Shown here: piece after piece, positions 1 through 10,374 of the stretch
Layout: every line of letters begins with the position of its first letter
How positions within the stretch are numbered: position 1 is the first letter of the stretch
Assembly (NCBI GenBank): GCA_018894105.1
Contig: CM032119.1
Span: 16,695,246-16,759,245 of the forward strand
Direction of reading: 5' to 3'
DNA length: 64,000 nt
Origin: Jacaranda mimosifolia
Taxonomy: Eukaryota > Streptophyta > Magnoliopsida > Lamiales > Bignoniaceae
Made by a program: the position numbers and the translations under genes
The notes under the pieces: generated by a model
Told to the model about the DNA's origin: nothing
The model's input: only the letters and a program-made list of their open reading frames with translations
Database searches by the model: none

Positions 1-323
1 CATTAATAGCACGTGCCACCAACAATACCACATTTTGCGGCAGTGTCAGGCTAGGGAGCACCTCCAGTGTACCACTTTCTCCTGGGTAGCTGTCTCCTGA
101 AACATTACACAAGCTGGATAAGATTGATATGTCTTTGATGCCCCTGTTGTGTAAGAAGGGCCACTGTCCTTGCTTAAGGACTTTCCAATTTGAGGAGGGC
201 CATTATCTAGCTTGTGTACTGTTTTAGGAGGCAGCTACCTAGGAAAAGGTGGTACACTAGAGACGATCTCTAGTCTGACACAGTTGCAAAAGGTGATACT
301 GTTGGTGGCACGCGTTATTAATA
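1..323. repeat. Inverted repeat (foldback), arms about 122 bp with an 80-bp spacer
   Basis: Bases 1-122 are the approximate reverse complement of 202-323. Examples are GCCACCAACA against TGTTGGTGGC, AGCTGTCTCCTGA against TTAGGAGGCAGCT, and TACACAAGCT against AGCTTGTGTA. The arms differ by scattered substitutions. The repeat sits inside the LTR-like fragment, so a transcript crossing it could fold into a long hairpin. It may be two LTR pieces placed head to head. Confidence 0.75.
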
Positions 324-701
324 CGGCAGCACGACGCCTGGCAAGGCATTCAATGTGGCCAAAGGACTTTTATCACTCCTCGACCTCTCTGGTCAAGACG
401 AGCACTCCAATAGGAATATCTACTAGGATCTTGGTCACCAGGCTCATTCTAGTCGAAGCTATATCATTCTGGTTCAAGGATTGAGGCCACCTAATAGAGG
501 CTATCGGCTATAACCTGGCTGATCAAGAACGCTAATATCCACCACGACATATAGGGATCCAGAGGTCGAGTGGTAGTCGAATGTCTGCGTGGTCCAAAAC
601 GAGTTGGGTTTAAGGGCAGTCGAGCTGCTTAGGGAGCGTCAGACTAGCTCCTGTCCTAATTAAGTGTTAATGGGTTGAGCCTATTGGGCTATCCCATATC
701 A
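1..701 (-). mobile_element. Fragment of a Tat-type Ty3/gypsy LTR, reversed and cut by the window edge
   Basis: Read on the minus strand, this block starts at 701 with TGATATGGGATAGCCC. That closely matches the first bases of the gypsy LTRs at 19304 and 29592 (TGATATGGGATGGCCC). It shares their GC-rich, GTCGA-rich character and CGCATTAAT-like motifs. I infer an LTR, or solo-LTR piece, of a related family in the opposite orientation. The other end lies outside the window, so length and target duplication cannot be checked. No coding sequence is visible. Confidence 0.55.
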
Positions 702-1160
702 ATAATAATATTACTAATATTATTAATTACAATAGCATCACAAATGATATTAATATATCAATAATATATTATTAAATATTAATAATAATATATAAGCATG
801 TGACTAATATTAGTATCAATTATATATACACATATATTATACACAAATATATATACACACATGGACATATATTTATAAAAAGGGAAAAAAAAGTAACATA
901 GGGACTAAATTGGAACATAAAATCTTATATAGGGACTAAAGTAGAACATAAAACTTTATATAGGGACTAAAGTGAAACATAAAACTATGAATTGACAATT
1001 TTGCCCTTAAAAATGTCAAAGTTGGTCAATTTTCCCGTCAAAAACTACCGAAAAATGATTTTGGGGACTAAAGTGAAACGATATATTAACGTTAGGGACT
1101 AAAAGATGAAGTTTTAAAGATTGAGGACTAAAGTGATACTAAATCAAAACATCAGGGACT
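702..1160. repeat. AT-rich tract followed by TAGGGACTAAAGT-type minisatellite
   Basis: 702-870 is almost pure A/T with ATATAT runs. From about 902 to 1160 the motif AGGGACTAAA recurs at least six times with variable spacing (near 900, 931, 961, 1062, 1095 and 1153). The first three copies lie about 30 bp apart and share an AACATAAAA(A/C)TTTA tail. This type of low-complexity repeat is common in plant intergenic DNA. I see no gene. Confidence 0.7.
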
Positions 1161-1282
1161 ATTAGTGACATTTACCCTGTATAGATTTGGCTTAATTCGA
1201 ACACATTTAGACTCAAAACAAAATATAAATTATAATTTTTTTTCAAATAATTTTGTTATATATTTTTCTAAAAAAAAAGAAA

Positions 1283-1283
<1 letters not shown>

Positions 1284-1342
<59 letters not shown>
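1284..1342. repeat. (ATT)n microsatellite, about 20 units
   Basis: Uninterrupted ATT repeats, likely length-polymorphic. Any reading frame through it is a poly-leucine or poly-isoleucine artefact. Confidence 0.95.
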
Positions 1343-1344
<2 letters not shown>

Positions 1345-2169
1345 GGCCATAGATTATAACTATATATATAATAAAAAAGCTCATTTAGGCTCATGAGCTT
1401 TTCGAGTCGAATACTATTGAGCTCCGCTTGATTGGTTTGACTAACGAGTTGGGGCTCGACTCAGGCTCAAAAAGATCGAGCTAAATATGAGCTTTTATCG
1501 AGTCGAGCCCCAACAGTTTACGAATCATCTCATCTCATTTACACCCCTAGTTTCTGTCATGAAAGCTCTAGAATCTTCTTCAAGTTCTAAACTAGACCAT
1601 TATAGATGCTACCTGCAGCATTGCCTCTACTGTATCTCTTCACCATCAAGTCCCTCGAGAAACATTCACACTTTTGTCTCTCTTCACCATAACATCTCTC
1701 AAGATAAAACATTAGAAGGCATAAAATTGAAACAATTAAGCACAAGATGTGTGTACGATTAGTTACAACTCTACAAATACACTCAAGCTATTCAAATTTT
1801 CATATGTAACTTTTTATTCTATTGCAACATTTAATAATAAAACCAACAACAACTAGAAATGAAACGATACAGCAATTGGCATTGGAACGCATAATAAGGA
1901 ATCTCCATTTGATAATTCCATAAACCAAAGCGTCTAAGTCACTCTAGATGTAATCAGACATAAATACAAGATTTAAAGTACATGTGATGCACTTTCTGAA
2001 TATGAAGGATATAATAATCATTTGTTAATATATATGGTCTTCATAAAAAGGAAAGACAGATTTCGGTAGATAAGTTAAGGCAGATTCTAGCCGTAATTTC
2101 AAATATCTTGGAAATTACTTGGAAATAATTTAGCATGATCATAAAATAGACCTTCTTATTTTAAATTAT
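1343..2169. other. Spacer with AGCTC-rich partial inverted motifs; no gene seen
   Basis: At 1378-1515 the motifs GCTCATGAGC, GAGTCGA and TCGAGTCGAGCC recur in both orientations, as in degenerate plant TIR elements. I cannot define termini or a target duplication. The rest, up to the CACTA end at 2170, is AT-rich and without recognisable coding potential. Confidence 0.4.
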
Positions 2170-3539
2170 CACGCTAGAACAAAATAGGGTTTCAGAGACG
2201 AAAATTTTGAGACGAAAACAAATCTATCTCTATTATCACAAATTAGAGACAAAATAGAGATGGAAATTCAATTTCGTCTTCACTTTATAGAACATGAAAC
2301 ACAAAAAGTTATCGTGACAAAATAGAGACACATCAGAGACGAAAATTACCAACAGAAAATATTTTGTCAATATTCGATCAAAAATTACTAATTCTTTTAC
2401 GAACGGAAAAATTCTATCTTAAATTTTGTACTTTGAGATGAATTAAAGATAGAATTGTCTATCTCAATTTTCATATATATATGAAGCAAATTAGGACAAA
2501 AATTACCGTCTTAAAATTCTTATCTCAATTTTTGTCTATAACTTTTTGCTTTTATATTCCATATTTATTCCTTTAAAACTTGCCTTTCAAAACCCGAGCC
2601 CGACCTATACTCTCAAAATGTTGACATAATACCTAGCCACAGTCACTCATATTAAAGTGGACAAATGTCTAGTTAAATTGAATATCAAGCACATTCACAT
2701 ATCTATGATTTGAATGCTTGAGTGGGAGGGTTGTATGTGGTCAATGATCGGTGGCAAGCCACTTTAAAGAAATGACAATATAAATTTCTTAAAAGTCTCA
2801 AAAAATTAATTTTAAAAAATAAAAATTTAATGTTAATTGTTACATTAATATCAATTTTTATCTTTGCACCTTGGGAAATTAATTATAAATAAATCTTTGA
2901 AAAGGGGTGTTAGTTCAAAAAGTCAAAAACTCATCAGAAATTAAATGCAAAAGGAGGAAGTTCAAATGGTGTCATTGCAAAGAAAAATTATTATTTTATT
3001 TATTATAATTTAAAATAAATTTTTTTGATTTTATGCTACTAGTGGTCTTCACATGTAGTTTCCACATACACTAATTTTTGGGTCATTCAAATTAATGTAT
3101 GAAATAATCTAAATTACGAAGCTAAGTTGAGGCTATATTAAGCATTTAGAATGACAAGGAATATGTAATGGTGGATGGGGATTTGACAATTAGGATTATA
3201 AATTTTGTGAAAAATACAATTGTAACCTTATTGAATAATCATTTATAAAGAATAATTTAGAGGATAAAATTGAAATATTAGTATCTAAACTACTTCTTAT
3301 ATGTTGAGCTCTCCATTTTGCTCTTCAATAATCTTTTAATTATTGAATAGTTCAAAGGAAATCAAAGTAAAAAGTTACAATTAACTTCCATTTTTGACAC
3401 ATGATAACATAATACATAATTTTGTAATTACAACTTATAACATAACATAATAATATTAAAAATTTGAATTAATTTAATTATTAAATATAATTTTTTATTA
3501 TTCTTAAATTTACACTTAAAAACTTCAATTCCCTCTGTC

Positions 3540-3995
3540 TCTATCTCTCTTTGCGAACTACCCCAAAATTTGCTATGAAGAAAAATTTTGCTCAATTTAA
3601 CAGTTTCCCTATTTTTGTCCTCCTCAAACTATCATCACCGCCCTTTACCACCACCCATCGTTTCACGTGGTTAACTTTCTCTATTAACTCTCTGCTCCAT
3701 TACCCAAGCCTAAACTCAAATCCTCCCAATCTTCAGGCCGACCGTTGTTCACCACCACCTCTTGCTCCTCGGATTCCATTAACCTCTAAGTAAGTTTTGT
3801 TACTTTTTGTGTTGATTCAATAAAGTGATAAGCCTCAATCTCCAATTTCTCAATTATTTGAAATTAAATTAGAGTTTCTTTATGAACCTAATTACGGGGT
3901 TACTGTGAGCGGCGGCGGCAGTGGCAATCAAGTTTTGTTGGTAGCGCATGACTGGGATTGCGTGGTACTAAATCTCAAGTCATTCCAACAAGTTA
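3540..3995 (+). other. Pyrimidine-rich leader-like segment inside CACTA-3
   Basis: 3540-3795 is CT/CCACC-rich, resembling a plant 5' untranslated or transit-peptide-coding first exon. It runs into a good splice donor (TCTAAGTAAGT near 3787). 3902-3960 is GGCGGCGGCAGTGG-rich. I do not recognise a protein. It may be the captured promoter and leader of one of the genes downstream. It is not annotated as coding. Confidence 0.3.
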
Positions 3996-3997
3996 AA

Positions 3998-4080
3998 ATG
4001 GAGTATGAGGGAATTCTGTTGGGAATGGGAAATCCGCTTTTGGATATTTCCTCCGTTGTGGATCAAGAATTCTAGACCAG
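3998..4080 (+). pseudogene. Captured adenosine kinase first-exon fragment
   Basis: Translation from the ATG at 3998 gives a peptide containing GILLGMGNPLLDISSVVDQE. This is the characteristic N-terminus of plant adenosine kinase (a PfkB-family enzyme that phosphorylates adenosine to AMP). The exon ends at a splice-donor-like CAGTAAGTC near 4079-4087. A single missing base at about 4072 turns the next codons into an in-frame TAG at 4073, so the piece is dead. Only this exon is present; the nucleotide-binding C-terminal part of the kinase is absent. It lies about 700 bp upstream of the glutamine synthetase piece, in the same orientation. The identification rests on recalled family sequence and is strong for such a short match. 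Confidence 0.8.
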
Positions 4081-4788
4081 TAAGTCATAAGATTGTCACG
4101 TGTTCACATCAAGTTTTGATTTGTATACGTTTTTGAGCTTGAGGTCTGGCATTTAATATACGCTTATTACTAGTGCTAGCTTTGAGTTTCACGGATTTGT
4201 GAGGATCTCTAATACAAGGCCATTTGAATATCTGTGTTGCAGGAGCGGAATGTTACAAAAGCTGCTAGGGGTGTAATTGATAAAATTTTCACCTTCTCAA
4301 TGTGTGTATTGATATTTCTGTAGACTTCAGGCAACTTCTCGTTCAACTTTTTTAATTCATTGGGTTGATCATCTCCATACGGCTTACTCCTAAGGTTACT
4401 TGGAAAAAAATAAGCTTTTGCTCAATGAAATAGTTCAAACAATAATGATGATTGAGAAGTGAAGTTCATTTTGTTCATCATTAAAGTGATTTTCTTCTTA
4501 TTGGACTTAATGTACTATTTTTGGCTATCTCGTTAATTCTTTTGGGTGTCTTTACACTTAATTAATTTAACTAATTCGATTATATGTGTGCCTCTTAACT
4601 TAAATTTCTCATTTTTGTCATGTTACCTAATCATTCAATGGTGCTTAACTCTATGGCACCACTTTATTTGATATATCAATTTCCTTTTCCAAGAATACCT
4701 TTCATTCTGTTATTTTGCTTGTTTTATTTTCTTTATCCCGAGATTGGATAATTACTAATATGCATTTGTGATGTAAAATTATTGGCAG

Positions 4789-5155
4789 CATTGGTGGCTC
4801 TGGAATGGACCTTAGGAGTAAAGCAAAACTATTTTATTGAAACAAATTACCTCTGTCAATTTGTTTAATTACTAGTAGATGTTCCTATTTGAGTAAATAC
4901 TTTGATGAGAAAAGTTGCTTGGTTTCTGCAGACTCTTTCTGGGCCTGTTAATGATCCTTCAAAGCTTCCCAAGTGGAACTGTGATGGGTCTAGCACAGGC
5001 CAAGCTCATGGAGAAGACAGTGAAGTGATCTTATAGTAAGTCCAACAAATAATCGTCTCCTCAAAAATGTTTCTGTTGAAAATTTATTTTATTAATGCAC
5101 TATAATGTGATGAAAACAATCCTCAAGAAATTTTCAGCGATCCATTCAGGAGGGA
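4789..5155 (+). pseudogene. Captured glutamine synthetase fragment (three partial exons)
   Basis: Three pieces follow the order of plant glutamine synthetase. 4789-4827 reads IGGSGMDLRSKA after a consensus AG acceptor. 4932-5035 reads [16 protein letters not shown], then [18 protein letters not shown], again after CAG and ending at a GTAAG donor. About 5115-5150 reads PQEIFSDPFRR. This region belongs to the N-terminal beta-grasp part of the enzyme (ATP-dependent glutamate plus ammonia to glutamine). The catalytic C-terminal domain is missing. The donor after SKA is destroyed (GCAAAACT). Introns are retained, so the fragment was copied from genomic DNA rather than mRNA. The last piece runs into an unrelated Fe-SOD exon about 36 bp later. 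Confidence 0.88.
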
Positions 5156-5190
5156 AAGTAAATTCTGATGAGTTACAATGTTTTCATCAG

Positions 5191-5800
5191 CTGAATTTAA
5201 AACAGCTGCAGCAATACAATTTGGTTTTGGTTGGGCTTGGCTTGTCTGTAAGCACTAAGATAACTTTTCCATTTTAAACTTGTAAAGCATTGCTTACGCT
5301 GTTACTAATATAAAGATGAGACCAACTGAAAGCTCTGGTTTTTCCATGCAGACAAAGCAAATAGATTAGATGTAGGGAATATAGTAAATCCTCGTCCATC
5401 GAATGAGGACAAGAAGCTTGTGGTGGTTAAGAGCCCAAATGTTATAAATCCTCTTGTCTGGGATTACTCTGTGAGTACCTTAACTTCTGCTATTTTCTTC
5501 TGCATGGTACTATTTTAACGTTGTGGTTATATGTTGATTCCATCTCTAGAGTTATTGTGTCACAAATACTTTTCTTAATTATCTCTTATGACTTTCCTTT
5601 ACCTGAAACCTCATTTTCTATATCTATTTTGCCTCTGTTGTTTCAGCCACTGCGTACTATAGATGTTTGGGAGGTAAGAGATCGGAATTCATAACTTCCT
5701 CAAACCCAAATTCCTTGAATTTGCTTGTAGATGATCTCTAACATTCTTAGTGCCCTCTTCTATTCTCTTTGTGCAGCATGCTTACTACCTCAATTTCCAG
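5191..5800 (+). pseudogene. Captured Fe-superoxide dismutase fragment (four exons)
   Basis: Exons with intact AG/GT borders are 5191-5247 (EFKTAAAIQFGFGWAWLV), 5352-5470 (KANRLDVGNIVNPRPSNEDK then KLVVVKSPNVINPLVWDYS), 5647-5673 (PLRTIDVWE) and 5777-5800 (HAYYLNFQ). This is the C-terminal domain of plant chloroplast-type Fe-SOD, including the DVWEHAYY metal-site motif that supplies Asp and His iron ligands. Phases join correctly: the split Tyr codon between the first two exons and the whole-codon joins of the others are preserved. The normal L-L at PLLTID is PLR here. The N-terminal half with the other iron ligands and the final exons are absent, so no active enzyme could result. The orientation matches the glutamine synthetase piece just upstream. 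Confidence 0.9.
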
Positions 5801-7735
5801 GTTACTTCTCTTTCCATATGTGCCATGCTTGTTTTTTCATGCTTTCTGTTTAGTAATGGTTGGACACTGTAAGAATCTATACCCTGCTTGGAACCTATCA
5901 TTAGAAAATGGGTATGTTATTTGCTCTTGTTGTTCTTATTGTTTTCAAGTTATGAGATATCCATCTTTGTGCTATTGATTGGTGTCCTTTTCTTGTTATA
6001 TGTGGGGAATATAGTTGTACTGTTGTGCTTGATGCTTCGGAATTAATAAGGTTTCGATGATTCAATAATAACTTTCTTGTTTATTTGGCTTACTTGGACT
6101 TAAAAGAGTTACACCTAGATGGCTGGATTGTCTCATAGAAAAGGGGCTACGAAATTTGCTAGTTAAAGTTGTAGATTAAGCAAACTCACACTGTATGGAT
6201 TAAATAATTTTACTATTTCATAGCAATTCTTTCGTGCACATTATCATATTTGACACGGACCTTTTTTGATGTGCCCTTGGATTTCTAAAACAGTAAATAT
6301 CTCATGTGACATTTTGTTTAGATTGGTAGGTGTTTTTAGTGATTTTATTTATGTAAGTGGAATATTTGCATTCATTGATTGTTGAAGTTTAACTGTGTTT
6401 TGTTAACTTGGAGAGCTTGCACCTCTGGCTAACGCATAGAATTTCCACTTATATTAATCAATTTTCCTAAAATTTTCATCTTTTATTTTCATGTTGTGAA
6501 AACCTCTCAAATGACGTTATATTGCCATCACTATGTTACTGAAGTTATACTAGTTTTAGATGCTACTATTAACAGTTCATTTGTAAATATGTCAAAAATG
6601 GGAGTATAATAAATGACTAATCTTTAGATAAATGGTTTTATGTGATCCATTAGGCAATTTATTTGCCGAACACTAAATTCTTAGTATCTCTGGAATTTTA
6701 AAAGAACTAAGAATCAATATAATTAATTTTTGGAGCTTTAATAAATTCTGAAGTCTAACATCGTTTCTTTTTTATTATCAAGGAAGAAAGACAAAAGGCA
6801 AGAGAAGAGAGCATGGGGCCTAAGGCTAAAACATGCTCTTTAGAAGGGTAGGGAAAAAGAGATGCTTGAAGAGGTAGGATACGTAAACCACCACTTTCAT
6901 GGCTAATTTGGGGCATGAAGCAGCAATAATTTAGCGGAAAGTAGTTAATAGATGTTGCTTATATATTTATATTTATATGTTAGAAGCTATATATACAAAT
7001 GATATTAGTGATATTTCAATTTGATATAATTTTTTATTTGTCGTATTTAGGAATGCTTTGATGCATTTCTATTCACTAAATATTATATTCATTATCGTGA
7101 TGTTATTTGTGCTGCAAGATTCTTTATTTGCAGTGCTGTTGTGTGTAATGATGAAAAATCATTTTTTGTTGCTTCTCACTATTTTATAAAAATCCCCATT
7201 AGAATAAGATGATTAATGATGAATTTTAAAAAGGAATAGAAGAAAAATATAAATAAATTTAAAGATATTTTGATAGACTGTATATGGAACAAAAAATACA
7301 ACTATAGGCAAAAATGTAGCAAAATTATATACGGATTTTAGACAAATTAAAGACATTTATCAACGAAAATATGACAAAATTATAGACAAATTTGAGATGA
7401 TTTTGTATATAAAATACTTACTTTTGTAGACTGATTTAAGACAAATTAGAGACACATATATCAACAGAATTGTGACGAAATTAGAGACGGATCAGAGACA
7501 ATTTACAAACGGAATCAGAGACTAATTCACTTATTTAATTAAATTGGCCTGCAGCTTATTACAGACAGATTTGAGATGGAAACTATCCGTCTCAAAAATT
7601 TACCAGTGGATTCCATTTCTGTCTTTCAGTTTAGTGACGGTGGTATCACCAACGCTTTTGAAGATCGAAAAATCCATCTTTAAATTAGTTTAGAGATGAA
7701 AATATCTGTCTCTAAAAGCCTATTCTCTTATAGTG

Positions 7736-8984
7736 TCAAGAGGGTTAACATTAATTATAAGAAGACTATTAAAAAAGAAAGAAACTCTTAGAAACAAAAA
7801 TAAGAAAAGAACCCTTAACAAACATTCCATAGATTAAGCACAATAAATCTAGCCAAAATGTATACATGCTTAAATAGAAGATTCAAAAGCATGATAACTT
7901 TTCCATGAGTAAGAGATATGATGCATTAACCAAATATAAAGATATATTTTCAATAATCTATATATAAGACAATCTTGATAAACAAGGAAAGATAAGTTTT
8001 GTATAACAAAAAGAAAGTTCGAGCAAATTTCTAGGAAATAATAAGCCACGATCATGCTGAAAATTATCCATATCTTGATTAAAACTCTGAATTAATACTA
8101 AATCATCAAGACAATTGACAATCTCCTTTTTTATAGTGGCATATATATTTTGATGCATGAGAGGTGGAAAGATATTGCTTGAACTCTATGCTCTAGTGAA
8201 TCTTAATGCCCCTTGTCTCTATGCAAAACTTTAATCCAGATAGCAAAAGCCATGACCAAAAGCAGGAAATACCAACCACCAATACTAGCAAAGAAAACAT
8301 TATAAACACAACTAATTATACTCAAAGAGATTAAGAAAAATATTTACGTCTATCACTAGTTAATTTAATTTCCCAAAAAGTTAGATGTCAAATAGTTAGA
8401 CTTGTAGATTAAAAACAAGGTCAATTTAAAATGTTCAAAATGCATATGAAAAGCGCATGAAATTCATATGCAACAAATGTTATTTTTTCTCCTCCTTCGA
8501 CGAAAAAGGGCTAGACTTATGCAATAACAATCATAATTTTTTAGCTTGTGAACACTTTCCTTGGTCCTACTAGCCTTCTTAGTGAGGTGATCCACTTTAG
8601 ATTCTCAAGCGGTAAGTTCAGTGTCCACTCGAATCAGAATATCATTTTAGGAAAATTGGAGCTTCAATGGTCTGGAGACAACTAGTTCTTTAGTGGGTGA
8701 TGACTAATGCTTCCTTTTGAAGTAAGAAGCAGAAGCAGTTGGTTTTGAAGAGGGAAACTTGGTCATGATTAAATAATCGTAGAAAATTTACAAAATGTTT
8801 AGAGAAAAGTTTGAGAAGACAAAGAAGAAAGGAAATTTAAAGAGGAGAAAAGGATATAGTTTTAAAGAAATATGAGAACTTTTGTTGGATAGAGAAGTTT
8901 TATAGGAAGTTGAGAAAATTATTGCTAGGATTTTCAAGAACAAAACTTTGGAAAGGAGGAAGATTGATCAATTGTCACTTACTA
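7736..8984. other. Spacer between two CACTA elements; unassigned
   Basis: AT-rich, with short minus-strand reading frames (for example 7870-8158) that show no family I recognise. On the minus strand, 8765 downward begins with a Met-Thr-Lys-Phe-Pro-Ser-Ser peptide after a CT-rich leader-like stretch (8780-8980) and stops after about 20 codons. Because copia B ends just across CACTA-1 on the same strand, this could be the 3' untranslated or extra-ORF part of that element. That is only an inference. Confidence 0.3.
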
Positions 8985-9191
8985 CACTACTAAAAAATAG
9001 GACTTTTGTGACTGCTATATTGTGGCTGCACCAAGTAGTCACTAATCAATGACCCGCTTGTGATCAATTTTATTTAAACCTAAAAAAAAAAAGTAACGGA
9101 TTAGTGATTGATTTTGTGATGGAAGTTGTGACTATGAGCTTTGCAGTCACTATACGGTCATTAAATCGATGATCGATTTTTGCATGGTCAC

Positions 9192-9279
9192 AAATATAGT
9201 TACTAAATTGCACCATTTCTTTACCTCGTGTCACTAAATATAGTTACTAAATTGCACCATTTCTTTACCTCGTGTCACT
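9192..9279. repeat. Exact 44-bp tandem duplication in the CACTA-1 subterminal region
   Basis: The unit beginning AAATATAGTTACTAAATTG and ending CCTCGTGTCACT occurs twice back to back with no differences, adding copies of the GTCACTAA subterminal motif. Identity of the copies suggests a recent slippage event. Confidence 0.95.
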
Positions 9280-10374
9280 AATTAGTGACCCAACATATAG
9301 CAGTCACAAATTCGTTAGAAATTCTAAAATAAAATTTGAAAATCTTTGGAAAAAGCAGGAATCGAACCCAAGACATTAGATAAAAATTTGCTTTTTGAAT
9401 CCATTGGACCCCTAGCCAACATTTTATTTCTCTTGTTCAATTTTATTTATTTATCAAAATATAATACTATTATACTCCGATTCACTTTTTTTTCATCCAA
9501 TCCTTTCTTTCTCCCTTCCTTTCTTTCTAAAACCCTAGCTCCTCTCTAAATAACTTCCCCTTCACAATCAATTCCTCCATAAATTCATTCACAAAACTTT
9601 GTCAAGTCTTCCTCTCCTCACCTCTCATTTCTCAATTTCCTATTGCTATACCTGTATAATTATTTGCTGCGGAACTTTTGTTACAAAAATATCAAGATTT
9701 GTCGTTGTTCATGCTTTACGCAAGCTGATTATTTCAACATGTTACAATATTTTTCTTCCCATTTTATATTATTTGGACATGTTTCTAATGTGACTTTTAA
9801 GTTTTTATGAGCTAATTTTTTATGTACTTTTTCTTGCCGCTTGACATCGTAAGAAGGGGAAATTTGAGGTCTTTTTCTGTGTTCTTCAGTTTGTGCTTGG
9901 GGGTGGGGTGGGTTGGGGTGGGTATAGGGGAATCACATTTCTGACATAGGGAAAAGGCTAAAGGGGGATGAGTCAGTTCTGGATTTTACCAAAATTATAA
10001 GGGTTGTCCAATTACTTTATGGTATGGGTTGTAAAAGAGAATTTCTATTGTCTGAATCTATGGAAAAACTAATTTAGATTTGTTATGCATCAGAACTTTT
10101 CAGAGAGCTTCATATGCATTAGAACACTTATATTACTCGTAAAATGAATATACATGCATGATATGCATGACTAGCTGTATTTGCATTAATCTGTTATACT
10201 GTGTCAGCTTCTTTTGTAAAAGTATTTTGGAGTCGTTTTGGTTGTGATAGAATTGTTATGCAAATTGAATCAGCTTTTGGCACTACTGTACCAATATATT
10301 AATTTATTATATAGTTGTTTCAATAGAACTACTCTAAACTTTTGCTATAGGCTACATATCTAGATAGCTAAAAC
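9280..10374. other. CACTA-1 5' interior: leader-like and intron-like DNA, no ORF recognised
   Basis: 9480-9640 is strongly pyrimidine-rich and includes AAAACCCTAGCTCCTCTC, typical of a plant 5' untranslated leader. It may mark the transcription start of the element's gene. 9640-10374 is AT-rich and intron-like. I see no supported exon. Confidence 0.35.

Larger units (their letters stand above)
2170..7735. mobile_element. CACTA-3: non-autonomous CACTA (En/Spm-like) element carrying host gene fragments
   Basis: The right end is GCCTATTCTCTTATAGTG, whose reverse complement begins CACTATAAGAGAATAGGC. The left end at 2170 reads CACGCTAGAACAAAATAGGG, a decayed version of the same terminal repeat. 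Both ends are followed inward by dense copies of an AGAGAC(G)AAA-type motif, in both orientations, over about 400 bp (2190-2530 and 7320-7720). Such subterminal repeat arrays are the binding sites of CACTA transposases. No transposase gene is visible inside, so the element would have relied on a partner. Instead it contains adenosine kinase, glutamine synthetase and Fe-SOD exon fragments. The expected 3-bp target duplication is not recovered (TAT versus TCA), so the outer base or two may be misplaced or mutated. Confidence 0.72.

Noticed and set aside
212..484. 90-codon open frame at the left edge
   Set aside because: It lies in an LTR-like fragment with no ATG at its start and no recognisable motif.
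1165..1359. Poly-leucine ORF
   Set aside because: It is the (ATT)n microsatellite translated.
2170..7735. Helitron as the carrier of the captured exons
   Set aside because: Helitrons are the usual suspects for gene mosaics, but I see no CTRR end with a 3' hairpin. The CACTA-like ends with paired subterminal arrays explain the borders better.
9340..9420. Possible tRNA (GGAATCGAACCC resembles a T-arm complement)
   Set aside because: No acceptor, D or anticodon arms can be paired around it. The motif is a common chance or derived piece in plant repeats.
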